Position numbers and translations under genes: made by a program
Notes under the pieces: generated by a model
The model's database searches: none
What the model was told of the DNA's origin: nothing
The model's input: only the letters and a program-made list of their open reading frames with translations
In this document: one piece after another, positions 17,447 to 26,178 of the stretch
How the letters are laid out: each line of letters opens with the position of its first letter
How positions within the stretch are numbered: the stretch's first letter is position 1
Origin: Halobacteriovorax vibrionivorans
GTDB taxonomy: Bacteria > Bdellovibrionota > Bacteriovoracia > Bacteriovoracales > Bacteriovoracaceae
Assembly (NCBI RefSeq): GCF_003346865.1
Contig: NZ_QDKL01000001.1
Coordinates: 62,001-126,000, forward strand
Reading direction: 5' to 3'
DNA length: 64,000 nt

Positions 17447-17980
17447 ATGAAGAAGCTCGTGTTATTTTTTTCAATGTTAATGTGCTCGGTTGCACTATCT
17501 AGCTCAAGCTTACCGCTAGATACAGTTGATTATGTTGATCTCGATCGCTACCTAGGTAAGTGGTATGAGATTGCACGTTTTGATCAAAGCTTTCAAAAAG
17601 GCTGTACTGCTGTTGAAGCCAATTACAGTCTTAGAAAAGATGGAGATATTAAAGTTATAAATACGTGTCGTGTTGGTTCTCCTGATGGTGAATACAAAGA
17701 AGCTGAAGCAAGAGCTTGGGTTGTTGATGAAGAAACAAATGCAAAGTTAAAAGTACAATTCTTTTTAAGAGGGATTAAGCTTCCTATTTTTGCAGGTAAT
17801 TACTGGATTCTTGAACTTGATGAAGACTATCAATATGCAATGGTTGGAGACAAGTCGAGAAAATACCTATGGATTCTTTCACGTACTAAAGAGTTAGATG
17901 AGAAAATCTATCTTGAACTAGTAGCAAAAGCGAAAGATCTTCACTTTGATGTTAGTAAACTTTTAAAGACTCAACAATAA
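17447..17980 (+). CDS. blc: Blc-type bacterial lipocalin
   Basis: This is a 177-residue lipocalin with the family signature LGKWYEIARFDQSFQKG near residues 35-51 and the later YLWILSRTKELD segment typical of Blc. The eight-stranded barrel binds fatty acids or lysophospholipids in the envelope. The N-terminus is an export signal. Unlike E. coli Blc there is no convincing lipobox (the cysteine context is LMCS), so it may be soluble in the periplasm. A strong AAGGAGAAG ribosome binding site and a 28-base spacing from the epimerase gene support one operon. Blc genes recur beside photolyase and TIGR01777 genes. Confidence 0.92.
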   Translation: MKKLVLFFSMLMCSVALSSSSLPLDTVDYVDLDRYLGKWYEIARFDQSFQKGCTAVEANYSLRKDGDIKVINTCRVGSPDGEYKEAEARAWVVDEETNAKLKVQFFLRGIKLPIFAGNYWILELDEDYQYAMVGDKSRKYLWILSRTKELDEKIYLELVAKAKDLHFDVSKLLKTQQ

Positions 17981-17999
17981 GGTTGAGATTGGATAAATT

Positions 18000-18959
18000 A
18001 TGAAACGACAAAAACCACTCATTGCTATAAGCTCATGCCTTTTAGGTGAAAATATTCGCTACAATGGTGGCCATTGTCGTGAGAATTGGATTTATTCAGA
18101 ATTATCTAAATTTGTTGATTTTCACCCAGTCTGTCCAGAACTTGCGATGGGACTGGGTGTTCCAAGAGAAGAAATTCATCTCTTTCGCACCACTAGAAAA
18201 GACAATGAAGTAAAGCTGCGCTCTAAGTTCACAAAAGAAGAACTTACTCAGACAGCTTATATTACATATGAGTCAATCGAAGATGATTTAAAGAACTTAG
18301 ATATCGACGGCCATATATTTACGAGGAAGTCTCCTACTTGTGGGCCAGATAACGTAAAGACCATTACATTAGATGATCCAAATTATGTGAATAAATCAAC
18401 TGGTTTATATGCAGGATTCATAATGGATCAATTCCCTAACCTTCCTTATATCGATAATGGAAGAATTAAAAATATTGAACTAAGAGAAAACTTTGTAAAA
18501 AAGATATTTTCACACTTTCGTTTTAAACAACTAAATGGAACGATGAGGGACTTACAATTGTTTCATCAGATGCATAAGTATGCCATCATGGAACATAACC
18601 AAGAGAATATGAGAACTCTCGGTCGTATTGCTGCTAACCATGAAGGTTTATCAGCACAAAAAGTTTACCAAATATACTTTAAGTTATTTATGGAAACGAT
18701 TTCAATTCTTCCAACTCGTAAGAATAGACTAAATGCTTGCTATCATGTCTTTGGATATTTTAAGAATGATTTAGGGGCAGGAGAAAAGAAAGCCTTGTTA
18801 AACTTAATGGAAGATTATCAAAATGGTGTTTCAAATTACCTCACAATAAACTCGTTTCTAAACGTATTAACAGAGGCACATCAAAAGGCATATTTACAAG
18901 ACCAATATATCTTTGAACCGTACCCAAAAGAATTAAAGCTATTAAAAGATATTGCATAA
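18000..18959 (+). CDS. DUF523 plus DUF1722 (YbgA-like) protein
   Basis: This is a 319-residue, two-domain protein. Residues 5-150 form DUF523 with its conserved cysteines (SSCLLGENIRYNGG, HPVCPE, SPTCG). Residues 180-310 form DUF1722, the YbgA domain (FHQMHKYAIMEHN and LPTRKNRLNACYHVFGYF). The fusion is a regular partner of photolyase genes in many proteobacteria. The cysteine pattern suggests a metal or Fe-S site, but the reaction is unknown. The gene follows the lipocalin by 19 bases, and the photolyase ATG comes 1 base after its stop, so it is within the light-response operon. Confidence 0.92.
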   Translation: MKRQKPLIAISSCLLGENIRYNGGHCRENWIYSELSKFVDFHPVCPELAMGLGVPREEIHLFRTTRKDNEVKLRSKFTKEELTQTAYITYESIEDDLKNLDIDGHIFTRKSPTCGPDNVKTITLDDPNYVNKSTGLYAGFIMDQFPNLPYIDNGRIKNIELRENFVKKIFSHFRFKQLNGTMRDLQLFHQMHKYAIMEHNQENMRTLGRIAANHEGLSAQKVYQIYFKLFMETISILPTRKNRLNACYHVFGYFKNDLGAGEKKALLNLMEDYQNGVSNYLTINSFLNVLTEAHQKAYLQDQYIFEPYPKELKLLKDIA

Positions 18960-18960
18960 T

Positions 18961-20265
18961 ATGAGTTCTAAGAAAGTTAATATATTCTGGTTTCGTCGAG
19001 ACCTTCGATTAAAAGATAATCGCGGCCTTCTTCATGCACTACAATCACAGAAAGAAGTCCTTCCTATATTTATCTTTGATACAAATATTTTGTCGAAGTT
19101 AGAAGATGAAAATGATCTTAGAGTAAGTTTCATTCATGATGCAATAACTGACCTCAAAGAAGAATTAAACGATCTTGGAAGTGACCTACTTATCTTAACG
19201 GGTGATCCCCTTACTGAATACAAGAAGCTTATAAAAGAATATAATATCGAAGAAGTCTATACAAATGAAGACTACGAACCATATGCGATTAAAAGAGACA
19301 AAGCAATTGCTTCTTTTTTAGAAAAAGAAAATATTAGTTTTCGCCAATATAAAGATCACTGTATTTTTGCTAAAGACGATATTTTAAAAGATGATGGCAA
19401 ACCATATGTAGTCTACACTCCTTACAAAAATAAATGGCTGGCAGAATTAAGGCCAAAAGACATTGCGACCCTTGAAACACATAAATACTTTGATAATTTT
19501 AAGAACTTTAAGGCAGAAACCTTACCAACGTTAGAAGATCTTGGTTTTATCTATAATGAGAAAGCTGATGAACAAGTAAAAACGATTAAAGGTCGAATAA
19601 TTGATGACTATGACAAGAACCGTGATATTCCAGCTCTCGATGCGACATCAAAACTAGGTATCCATTTAAGATTTGGAACCATATCTCCTCGAAAATGTGC
19701 ACAAGTAGGATATAAGAAAAATGATACATGGTTAAGTGAACTAATCTGGAGAGAGTTTTTCATTCAAATCCTCTATCACTTCCCTCATGTCGAGAATGCT
19801 CCATTTAGAGAGAAATATAAAAATATAAAATGGAAGAATAATAAAAAAGAATTCAAGAAGTGGTGTGAAGGAAAAACAGGCTTCCCAATAGTTGATGCAG
19901 GAATGAGAGAATTAAATGAGACGGGCTATATGCATAACCGAGTTCGTATGATTGCGGCTTCTTTTTTAGTTAAGGATCTTCTCATTGACTGGCGTTGGGG
20001 TGAGAAATACTTTGCTCGCAAACTAAATGACTTTGAACTTGCTTCTAATAATGGAAATTGGCAATGGGTGGCAGGAACTGGTTGTGATGCTGCCCCATAT
20101 TTTCGAATTTTTAATCCCTATACACAGCAAAAGAAATTTGATCCAGATTTTGAATACATAAAGAAATGGATTCCAGAATACGGAACTGATAAATACCCTG
20201 ATGAAATAGTCGATCACAAAATTGCATATCACGAAACCATCAGGGTATATAAAGAATGTAATTAA
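18961..20265 (+). CDS. phrB: Deoxyribodipyrimidine photolyase, class I
   Basis: This is a 434-residue cryptochrome/photolyase family enzyme. The N-terminal antenna domain begins with IFWFRRDLRLKDN. The FAD-binding C-terminal half has WREFF, GFPIVDAGMREL, GYMHNRVRM and the strongly conserved NNGNWQWVAG(T)GCDAAPYFRIFNP region that includes the electron-transfer tryptophans and FAD contacts. It should repair cyclobutane pyrimidine dimers with blue light. The frame extends to a TTG at 18952 that overlaps the preceding gene; the ATG at 18961 is preferred. It is the last gene of the light-response operon. Confidence 0.95.
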   Translation: MSSKKVNIFWFRRDLRLKDNRGLLHALQSQKEVLPIFIFDTNILSKLEDENDLRVSFIHDAITDLKEELNDLGSDLLILTGDPLTEYKKLIKEYNIEEVYTNEDYEPYAIKRDKAIASFLEKENISFRQYKDHCIFAKDDILKDDGKPYVVYTPYKNKWLAELRPKDIATLETHKYFDNFKNFKAETLPTLEDLGFIYNEKADEQVKTIKGRIIDDYDKNRDIPALDATSKLGIHLRFGTISPRKCAQVGYKKNDTWLSELIWREFFIQILYHFPHVENAPFREKYKNIKWKNNKKEFKKWCEGKTGFPIVDAGMRELNETGYMHNRVRMIAASFLVKDLLIDWRWGEKYFARKLNDFELASNNGNWQWVAGTGCDAAPYFRIFNPYTQQKKFDPDFEYIKKWIPEYGTDKYPDEIVDHKIAYHETIRVYKECN

Positions 20266-20412
20266 TCAATCTCACAACTGATATTACTCATCACTTTCTT
20301 GTACTTAGGTTATAGGAAGACAAATTAAGCTAAATATAATTATCCTGACATTCTGACTTTTTATAAGTCAGACCAATTAAAATTTAATAAGTATTGGAAA
20401 ATATAAAAGAAA

Positions 20413-20431
20413 AGGCCCAATAAATGGGCCT
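20413..20431 (-). terminator. Hairpin terminator
   Basis: A 7-bp stem (AGGCCCA/TGGGCCT) with an ATAAA loop is followed on the minus strand by TTTTCTTTTA. It terminates the 133-residue secreted protein gene. Confidence 0.75.
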
Positions 20432-20450
20432 AAAAGTTATTTGAGAATTT

Positions 20451-20852
20451 CTAATTTTTAAGACATGTCTCAATCTTACGAGTTACAGTGAAGTCTGACC
20501 CGTAGTCATCGCTTAGGTTATATGTCGTTTCAATATAGTCTTTTAAACGATAATCATCTTGAACCTTTACTTCACAGCTAAGTAATTCAATACGATCATG
20601 AGATCCTTGATAATAACGGCCATTCATATCAAAAGAAGCTTGCTCAATTTGAGCACATACTTCATTTACATTACCGACAAAGCAAAATTGTCTTTCTCTC
20701 TTTGTATCGTTTACATCATAATTGAAGCTAGAATCACTGAAACCAATAACTGTCCCTAATTGAGCATCATTAGTGATAATAAAAGTTGATTGTGGCTGAT
20801 GTGCAAATACAGAAAAAGCACTCAGTAGAATAATAGATTTTAAGATATTCAT
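20451..20852 (-). CDS. Small secreted protein of unknown function
   Basis: This is a 133-residue protein with a signal peptide (residues 1-17, cleavage before HQPQ). Four cysteines in the mature chain (QFC, EVC, LSC, ETC) suggest two disulphides. Beta-rich; no family recognised. It is monocistronic, with GGGAGCTTAAT before the ATG and a terminator after the stop. It belongs to the recurring class of short, even-cysteine exported proteins in this window. Confidence 0.62.
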   Translation of the reverse strand: MNILKSIILLSAFSVFAHQPQSTFIITNDAQLGTVIGFSDSSFNYDVNDTKRERQFCFVGNVNEVCAQIEQASFDMNGRYYQGSHDRIELLSCEVKVQDDYRLKDYIETTYNLSDDYGSDFTVTRKIETCLKN

Positions 20853-20932
20853 ATTAAGCTCCCTAATATTACAAAATATTTAGCCTATCAGTAACACAGC
20901 ATGCCTAAGAATAAAATAATATAAATGAAACC

Positions 20933-22327
20933 CTAAAAATTTATCACGAATGTGGTATTTTCTGAATCTTCCTCAACCAGAAGTTGATATCCTGAGTTTT
21001 CAATGATTTGCTTTGTGATGGCCAAACCTACACCAAAGCCTGAGCCGTCCTTCTTTGTAGTCTTACCCATTTCAAAGATATTCTTTAACTGATCCCTTGG
21101 AATCCCATTTCCAGAGTCAACAATCTTAATAAACCGCTGACTTGATGAAGTAATGACCTTTATCCAAGGTGTATCTGTTGTTTTTATCTCTTCAAGTGAG
21201 TTCTTTATCAAGTTAACTAAACACAAGCTTAGCTCTGTTTCATTGCCATCTATATCAAAATCTTCAATCTCAAGCTCTACTTTTACCTTATGCTTATCAA
21301 TCTTTTCTTGTACGAGATCAATTGCTTCCATTGTGACATCTGAGATTTTGATTCTCTCTTTGTGAGAATCATAATTCTTCTTAAAGATATTCATGTAGAA
21401 GTCAGTAACTTCCAGAATCTTTGCAATATGTTTTCGGAGTTTTTTTGTATATCGACGTTGATCTTCTAATAATTCTTTTTCTAAACGATTATTTGCCGTA
21501 TTTAAGACAAAGAGATGATTTCTAATATCATGAGCAATACTAGCTGAAGCGAAGCCAAATTGGGCGACTTTAGAGAGCTTAACCATATCTTTTTCTAGGT
21601 TATACATCTTTGTAAAAGCCAAATCCTGGTAATAAATATTAAATCGCATGGATTCAAAAACGTAGCCCAGATAATAGATAGGAACGAGATAACCAATTGT
21701 TTCTGTTCCTATTGATGTATCCCATATCGATGCAAATAAAGTAACGATTAATCCCGTTTTAAAAAGATACTCATTCTTGTTTCGTCTATTTAATTCCTTC
21801 CAAACGACGATAGTAGAATAGAGAATAACGACTAGTCCCATAACGCCTATTAGAACAACTAAAAAACTGGGATAGATTTGTAGATTTAATGCTTTTGTAA
21901 AAAGTGTTGAAGGTGGAATTTCCCGAGGCTTAAACATCAAATCAATTGAAGTGAAGAGGTAGAGAAAACCTCCAATGACAACATAGACCGAATGGGCCAC
22001 ACAAAAGAACTTAGAGAACCACAGCTTTTTAAGTTCATATCCAAAAAAACCCTCTATCGCCTTTAGGTAACAATAATAAGTCCAATATGCGAAGAACCAA
22101 TACGTAATTAAGAGGAAATTAGAAAGTTTAGGGTCTGAGACATGAGTATTTACAGCAATTAAAACGGCATAAGCACCGGCCGAAAGACACATAAGAATAG
22201 GCCAGAAAGCCTTCACATTTAGGTGTTTCCGATAAGTATAGGCACCAATTGATGCTTGGTATAGGAAATATGAAAATGCGAAGATAGTTACATACCGAGT
22301 AACTACTATATATTCATCAACACTCAT
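20933..22327 (-). CDS. 7TM sensor histidine kinase, paralogue 1 of 3
   Basis: This is a 464-residue sensor kinase with seven hydrophobic segments between residues 8 and 225, ending in the motif YYLGYVFESMRFN shared with its two neighbours. The H box is ASIAHDIRNHLFVL (H266). The ATP-binding domain has N box NLIKNSLEEI, G1 VDSGNGIP and G2 GSGFGVGLAITK. It should sense a membrane or membrane-soluble signal and autophosphorylate. The HDIRNH form of the H box is unusual compared with the common HELRTPL. It lacks a receiver domain, and no response regulator is nearby. It is separated from paralogue 2 by a small secreted-protein gene. Confidence 0.88.
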   Translation of the reverse strand: MSVDEYIVVTRYVTIFAFSYFLYQASIGAYTYRKHLNVKAFWPILMCLSAGAYAVLIAVNTHVSDPKLSNFLLITYWFFAYWTYYCYLKAIEGFFGYELKKLWFSKFFCVAHSVYVVIGGFLYLFTSIDLMFKPREIPPSTLFTKALNLQIYPSFLVVLIGVMGLVVILYSTIVVWKELNRRNKNEYLFKTGLIVTLFASIWDTSIGTETIGYLVPIYYLGYVFESMRFNIYYQDLAFTKMYNLEKDMVKLSKVAQFGFASASIAHDIRNHLFVLNTANNRLEKELLEDQRRYTKKLRKHIAKILEVTDFYMNIFKKNYDSHKERIKISDVTMEAIDLVQEKIDKHKVKVELEIEDFDIDGNETELSLCLVNLIKNSLEEIKTTDTPWIKVITSSSQRFIKIVDSGNGIPRDQLKNIFEMGKTTKKDGSGFGVGLAITKQIIENSGYQLLVEEDSENTTFVINF

Positions 22328-22418
22328 AATATAAAATATACATTATTTAGACTAATTAAACACATAAAATATAGAAATACTTTAAAAAATTCTCTGAAGC
22401 TTAACTAATTTAACAAAA

Positions 22419-22440
22419 AAGGGAGCTTATACACTCCCTT
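22419..22440 (-). terminator. Hairpin terminator
   Basis: A 7-bp stem (AAGGGAG/CTCCCTT) is followed on the minus strand by TTTTTT. It terminates the 149-residue secreted-protein gene before the first 7TM kinase gene. Confidence 0.7.
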
Positions 22441-22466
22441 AATTACCTAAAAAATTTTACTAAATA

Positions 22467-22916
22467 TTATAGTTTACAAGTGAAACTAAAGTCGTATTTT
22501 TTGAATAAAAAGCAACGAAATGTCTCTCTAATAGTGACTGAATCTCCATATAGAGTAATTGTTTTCTTGTAACCGCTTTCTCCTCCATAGCTTCCACAAG
22601 CATCACCTCCTGGGCGATTAGAGTCCTCAGAGACAAGTAGCGTGCTAGCATCGACAAGCTCAGCTGAATCAGAAAAAGCATGGGCCACAGGGGTAAAATA
22701 ATATCCAGTGTTTCTAAAATAAATACTTGTTGATTGAGTATCTTTTAGAATTTCAATTTGGCATTCACCTGTTCCTCTTTCATTTGTATTAGAAGATACT
22801 CGTCCTTCTTGTCCGTCAAGCTTTTCGAGGCTCTTAAGGAAACTTGAGACATTACCGGCTGCGAATAAATTAGACGAAGCCATAACTAGAATTAGGGGTA
22901 AAACAAATGATTTCAT
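22467..22916 (-). CDS. Small secreted protein between kinase paralogues
   Basis: This is a 149-residue protein with a signal peptide (residues 1-19, cleavage before AGNVS) and four cysteines in the mature chain (GEC, DAC, FRC, FTC). It has a Gly/Ser-rich centre (DSNRPGGDACGSYGGESGY). It lies between two 7TM kinase genes on the same strand, but a terminator follows it, so it is probably a separate unit. Whether it is a ligand or partner for the kinases is only a possibility. No family was recognised. Confidence 0.62.
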   Translation of the reverse strand: MKSFVLPLILVMASSNLFAAGNVSSFLKSLEKLDGQEGRVSSNTNERGTGECQIEILKDTQSTSIYFRNTGYYFTPVAHAFSDSAELVDASTLLVSEDSNRPGGDACGSYGGESGYKKTITLYGDSVTIRETFRCFLFKKYDFSFTCKL

Positions 22917-23009
22917 ATAGTGCTCCTGAGTGATTTTTGAATTTAATAGTCAATACAAGAAACTTCATGAGATTGCACGAAGGTATGTAATTACTTTAGG
23001 ACCACAACA

Positions 23010-24413
23010 TTAAAATAAGACCTCAAAAGTAGTATTCTTAGAATCTTTTAATAGACCTAATTGAAATCCAGAACGCATAAGAAGTGCCTTTGTGATAGCA
23101 AGCCCAACCCCATGTCCACCAACACCCTTCTTAGTAGAATATCCAAAATTAAATATTTCGGAAGCAATTTCATTAGAAATTCCTTGACCACAATCAGTAA
23201 CACAGATACTTCTCTTGCTTGCGTAGGCATGAACTTGGACCCATGGAGACTGATACTTATCAACAAAAGAAACTTCTTCGAGGGCATTCTTTAATAAATT
23301 CACTATACTAATAGTGATCTCCGTTTCATTACAATAAATTGAAAAGTCTTCGATATCTACAATTAGCTCAACATTAGAATTTTTGTACTTTGGAGCTACG
23401 AGCTCAATGGCCTCATCAACGATCTTCTTTACAGAGACGTTATTCTTTTCATTTGCATTATTCTTATTAAAAACATTCATATAAAGATCTGTGATCTCTG
23501 AAACTTTATTAATGTGTTTATTTAAAGATTTATAATTCTGCTGTGGGTCCTCCTCCCTTCCTTTAATAAGTTTATCAATTCCTATTTTAAGAACAAATAT
23601 ATGATTTCTAATATCATGAGCGATACTTGCAGCAGCAAATCCAAATTGAGCAATTCGAGAGAGTCTTACAACTTCATTCTCTAGGTTGAATAATTTACGA
23701 TACACCTTTCTTTGAAAATATAGATTAAAACGTACTGCTTCAAATGCATTACCGAAATAATACAGAGGAAGAATTGCACCTGAGATTTCAAGTCCCAATG
23801 CAGTATCATTTAAAACAGCGAGAAAAGTTACAATAATTCCAAGCTTTAGTAGAACTTCATTTCTTTTTAATCGATTTAATTCAATCCAAATGACAATACA
23901 TGTATAGAGAACAACTAAAGCACCGAGACCTCCTAATATTTTACCATATATATTTGGAGAAACATTAAAGTGCATTGTCTGAGCAAAGAGATTGGACTTG
24001 ACGTAGTTGTGCTCATCAAAAAGAAAGTTGTGATTAAAAAGCAGTGTCGATATGGCACAAACAATCTGAACACTAACTAGAAACACACAATATAGCTTCG
24101 CAAACTCAAGCTTCTTTATACGTCTTTTTAAATAAACTTCTATGGTTCTTATGTAACTGTAAAAAGACGAATAAGCACAAACCCAGAAGATCATTAAAAG
24201 AAAATCTGATAACTTTTGATTGATGAAATGAGTATTGAAAGCAAAAACAAAGCAATATGCCGCAGTCGTCAAACACATGACCATTGGCCATAAAGCTTCT
24301 CTTTCTTTGAGCTGTGTATAATTAACTAAACTTGCAAAAAGTTGGTAGATAAAAAACGAAAACACAAAAGTCGTTAAATAACGCGTGAATGCGACATATA
24401 GGTCTAGCTCCAC
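23010..24413 (-). CDS. 7TM sensor histidine kinase, paralogue 2 of 3
   Basis: This is a 467-residue kinase with the same architecture as its neighbours: seven membrane helices, the motif YYFGNAFEAVRFNLYF at the end of the membrane domain, H box ASIAHDIRNHIFVL, N box NLLKNALEEV, G1 VTDCGQGIS (with Cys in place of the usual Ser/Gly) and G2 GVGGHGVGLAITK. Alignment by eye shows conservation over the full length with the genes at 20933 and 24546, so these are tandem duplicates. The signal and partner regulator are unknown. Confidence 0.88.
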   Translation of the reverse strand: MELDLYVAFTRYLTTFVFSFFIYQLFASLVNYTQLKEREALWPMVMCLTTAAYCFVFAFNTHFINQKLSDFLLMIFWVCAYSSFYSYIRTIEVYLKRRIKKLEFAKLYCVFLVSVQIVCAISTLLFNHNFLFDEHNYVKSNLFAQTMHFNVSPNIYGKILGGLGALVVLYTCIVIWIELNRLKRNEVLLKLGIIVTFLAVLNDTALGLEISGAILPLYYFGNAFEAVRFNLYFQRKVYRKLFNLENEVVRLSRIAQFGFAAASIAHDIRNHIFVLKIGIDKLIKGREEDPQQNYKSLNKHINKVSEITDLYMNVFNKNNANEKNNVSVKKIVDEAIELVAPKYKNSNVELIVDIEDFSIYCNETEITISIVNLLKNALEEVSFVDKYQSPWVQVHAYASKRSICVTDCGQGISNEIASEIFNFGYSTKKGVGGHGVGLAITKALLMRSGFQLGLLKDSKNTTFEVLF

Positions 24414-24545
24414 CGACCTTCTCCAAAGATTAATTAATAAAATTGATAAATAGTTTATATCGATACACTCTAATAAAGCAAAGAGTAAACCATCTTAACA
24501 AATAAATATTTTCAAACACTTATCTAATTAATTTTAAAAATTATC

Positions 24546-25940
24546 TCAACAATTGATAGAGAACGTCGTATTTTTACAACCTTTCTCAAGTTTTAAAGAA
24601 AAGCCGGAGCGCTGCAACAATTCATTTGTTATGGCCAGCCCTACTCCATGACCTCCAGATTTCTTTCCTGTATAGCCAAACTTGAAGATTTGTTCTGCTT
24701 GTTTTTGATCGATCCCATCGCCACTATCTACTACAAGTATCTTATTTTTTTCAATATCACTTTTAAGCAAAACCCAAGGATTGTCCTTCTTTTCTTTAAC
24801 CTCTTCTAAAGAGTTTTTTATAAGATTAACGAGGCAAATTACCATTTCTGCTTTATTACAAAATATTTTAAAATTTTTAGTTTCTTCTAAAAATCGAACA
24901 TTAGTATTTTCAAACTTTGGTAAGATTAGTCCCCTAACATCTTTTAAAATCTCATTAAAGTCTAATTCTTCTTTTTGAGAACTAATATTATTCTTAAAAA
25001 TATTCATATATAGATCGGTGATTTCTAATATACCCTCATTATACTTTTTTAAATCTTCATAAACCTTATCAGTTGTCGAATATCGTCCTTTTATTAGTTT
25101 ATCAACTTTAACTTTCATTACGAAAACATGATTCTTGATATCATGTGCAATACTAGCCGCTGCATATCCAAACTGAGCGACTTTAGATAAGTGAACTACT
25201 TCTGACTCGAGGTTGTACATCTTACTATGGGCCTTTTTAAGAAAGTGTAAATTAAACCGTAGAGCCTCAAAGGCATTAGCAAAATAATAAATAGGAATCA
25301 AGCTTCCTGAAACTTCTAAGCTTATAAAAGTATCATTCAATACAACGAGAATATTAAATATAACACCTATTCTCAGTAAGTATTCCTCAAGATTTCGTTT
25401 CGAAATTTCTCTCCAGATAACAAAGCTAACATAAAAGACGCAAAGAGCTGCACTGCCTCCGACTAGGTTTCCTATCAAATTTGGTGAGATTGCGATATTC
25501 GTCGATTGATAAAAGAGGCTATCTTTTATTTGTGACTGGGGTGAAAACATAAAGCTATAATCAAAAAAAGCGTAAGAAATAAGAGAAAGAATCTGAAAGA
25601 TGCCCAGAGAGAGGATATACACTTTGATATACTTTATCATCTTAATGGAGCTTCCAAAAAAAGCCTCTATAGCATGCATATAGGCGTAAAAAGCACAAAA
25701 AGCAAAAATCCAAAGACTATTTAAAATAATGTTTGAGTTTTTTATGTCTAGTACATGAGTATTTATAGTAAAGAAAAGGCAGTAAAAGGCTGAAGCAACT
25801 GACATCAAAGTATACCATAAAGTCGAGCGGTCTTTTAAATTGTAATAATTTAAAAAGCCACTTATTGAGTGGTAAACAAAGAATGAAAAGAAGAAAATCG
25901 TAGTATAACGAGTTATATTCGTATACGTTATAATATCCAC
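24546..25940 (-). CDS. 7TM sensor histidine kinase, paralogue 3 of 3
   Basis: This is a 464-residue kinase, the most upstream of the three tandem paralogues. Seven membrane helices end in YYFANAFEALRFNLHF. The H box is ASIAHDIKNHVFVM (HDIKNH rather than HDIRNH), the N box NLIKNSLEEVKE, G1 VDSGDGID and G2 GGHGVGLAIT. It has no PAS, HAMP or receiver domain. The 132 bases between it and paralogue 2 leave room for a separate promoter. Divergence among copies suggests different inputs, but this is inference. Confidence 0.88.
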   Translation of the reverse strand: MDIITYTNITRYTTIFFFSFFVYHSISGFLNYYNLKDRSTLWYTLMSVASAFYCLFFTINTHVLDIKNSNIILNSLWIFAFCAFYAYMHAIEAFFGSSIKMIKYIKVYILSLGIFQILSLISYAFFDYSFMFSPQSQIKDSLFYQSTNIAISPNLIGNLVGGSAALCVFYVSFVIWREISKRNLEEYLLRIGVIFNILVVLNDTFISLEVSGSLIPIYYFANAFEALRFNLHFLKKAHSKMYNLESEVVHLSKVAQFGYAAASIAHDIKNHVFVMKVKVDKLIKGRYSTTDKVYEDLKKYNEGILEITDLYMNIFKNNISSQKEELDFNEILKDVRGLILPKFENTNVRFLEETKNFKIFCNKAEMVICLVNLIKNSLEEVKEKKDNPWVLLKSDIEKNKILVVDSGDGIDQKQAEQIFKFGYTGKKSGGHGVGLAITNELLQRSGFSLKLEKGCKNTTFSINC

Positions 25941-26178
25941 AACATACCTTTTTCTAGTTTAGTTAAATGTCCATTATGATAAAAACACTATCATACGACA
26001 AATAAATACTATTACGAATAGTATAACTGTAGCTTAAAACAACTTTAAGTGCCTAATATTACAGGCTTATTTTTTGTATACTTTGTAAAATCCTTCTTAA
26101 GACTGTCCAATTTTTGATCTGCAATGTGAATATTACATAAATAAACATATTTTAACCGTTTTCTCTATATTAGAAATT

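Noticed and set aside
23061..23294. Frame of 77 codons on the plus strand within kinase paralogue 2
   Set aside because: Antisense shadow of the kinase gene.
26041..26085. GCCT...AGGC dyad followed by T-run before the PAP2 gene
   Set aside because: Only four paired bases and no gene ends upstream on that strand, so it is not called a terminator.
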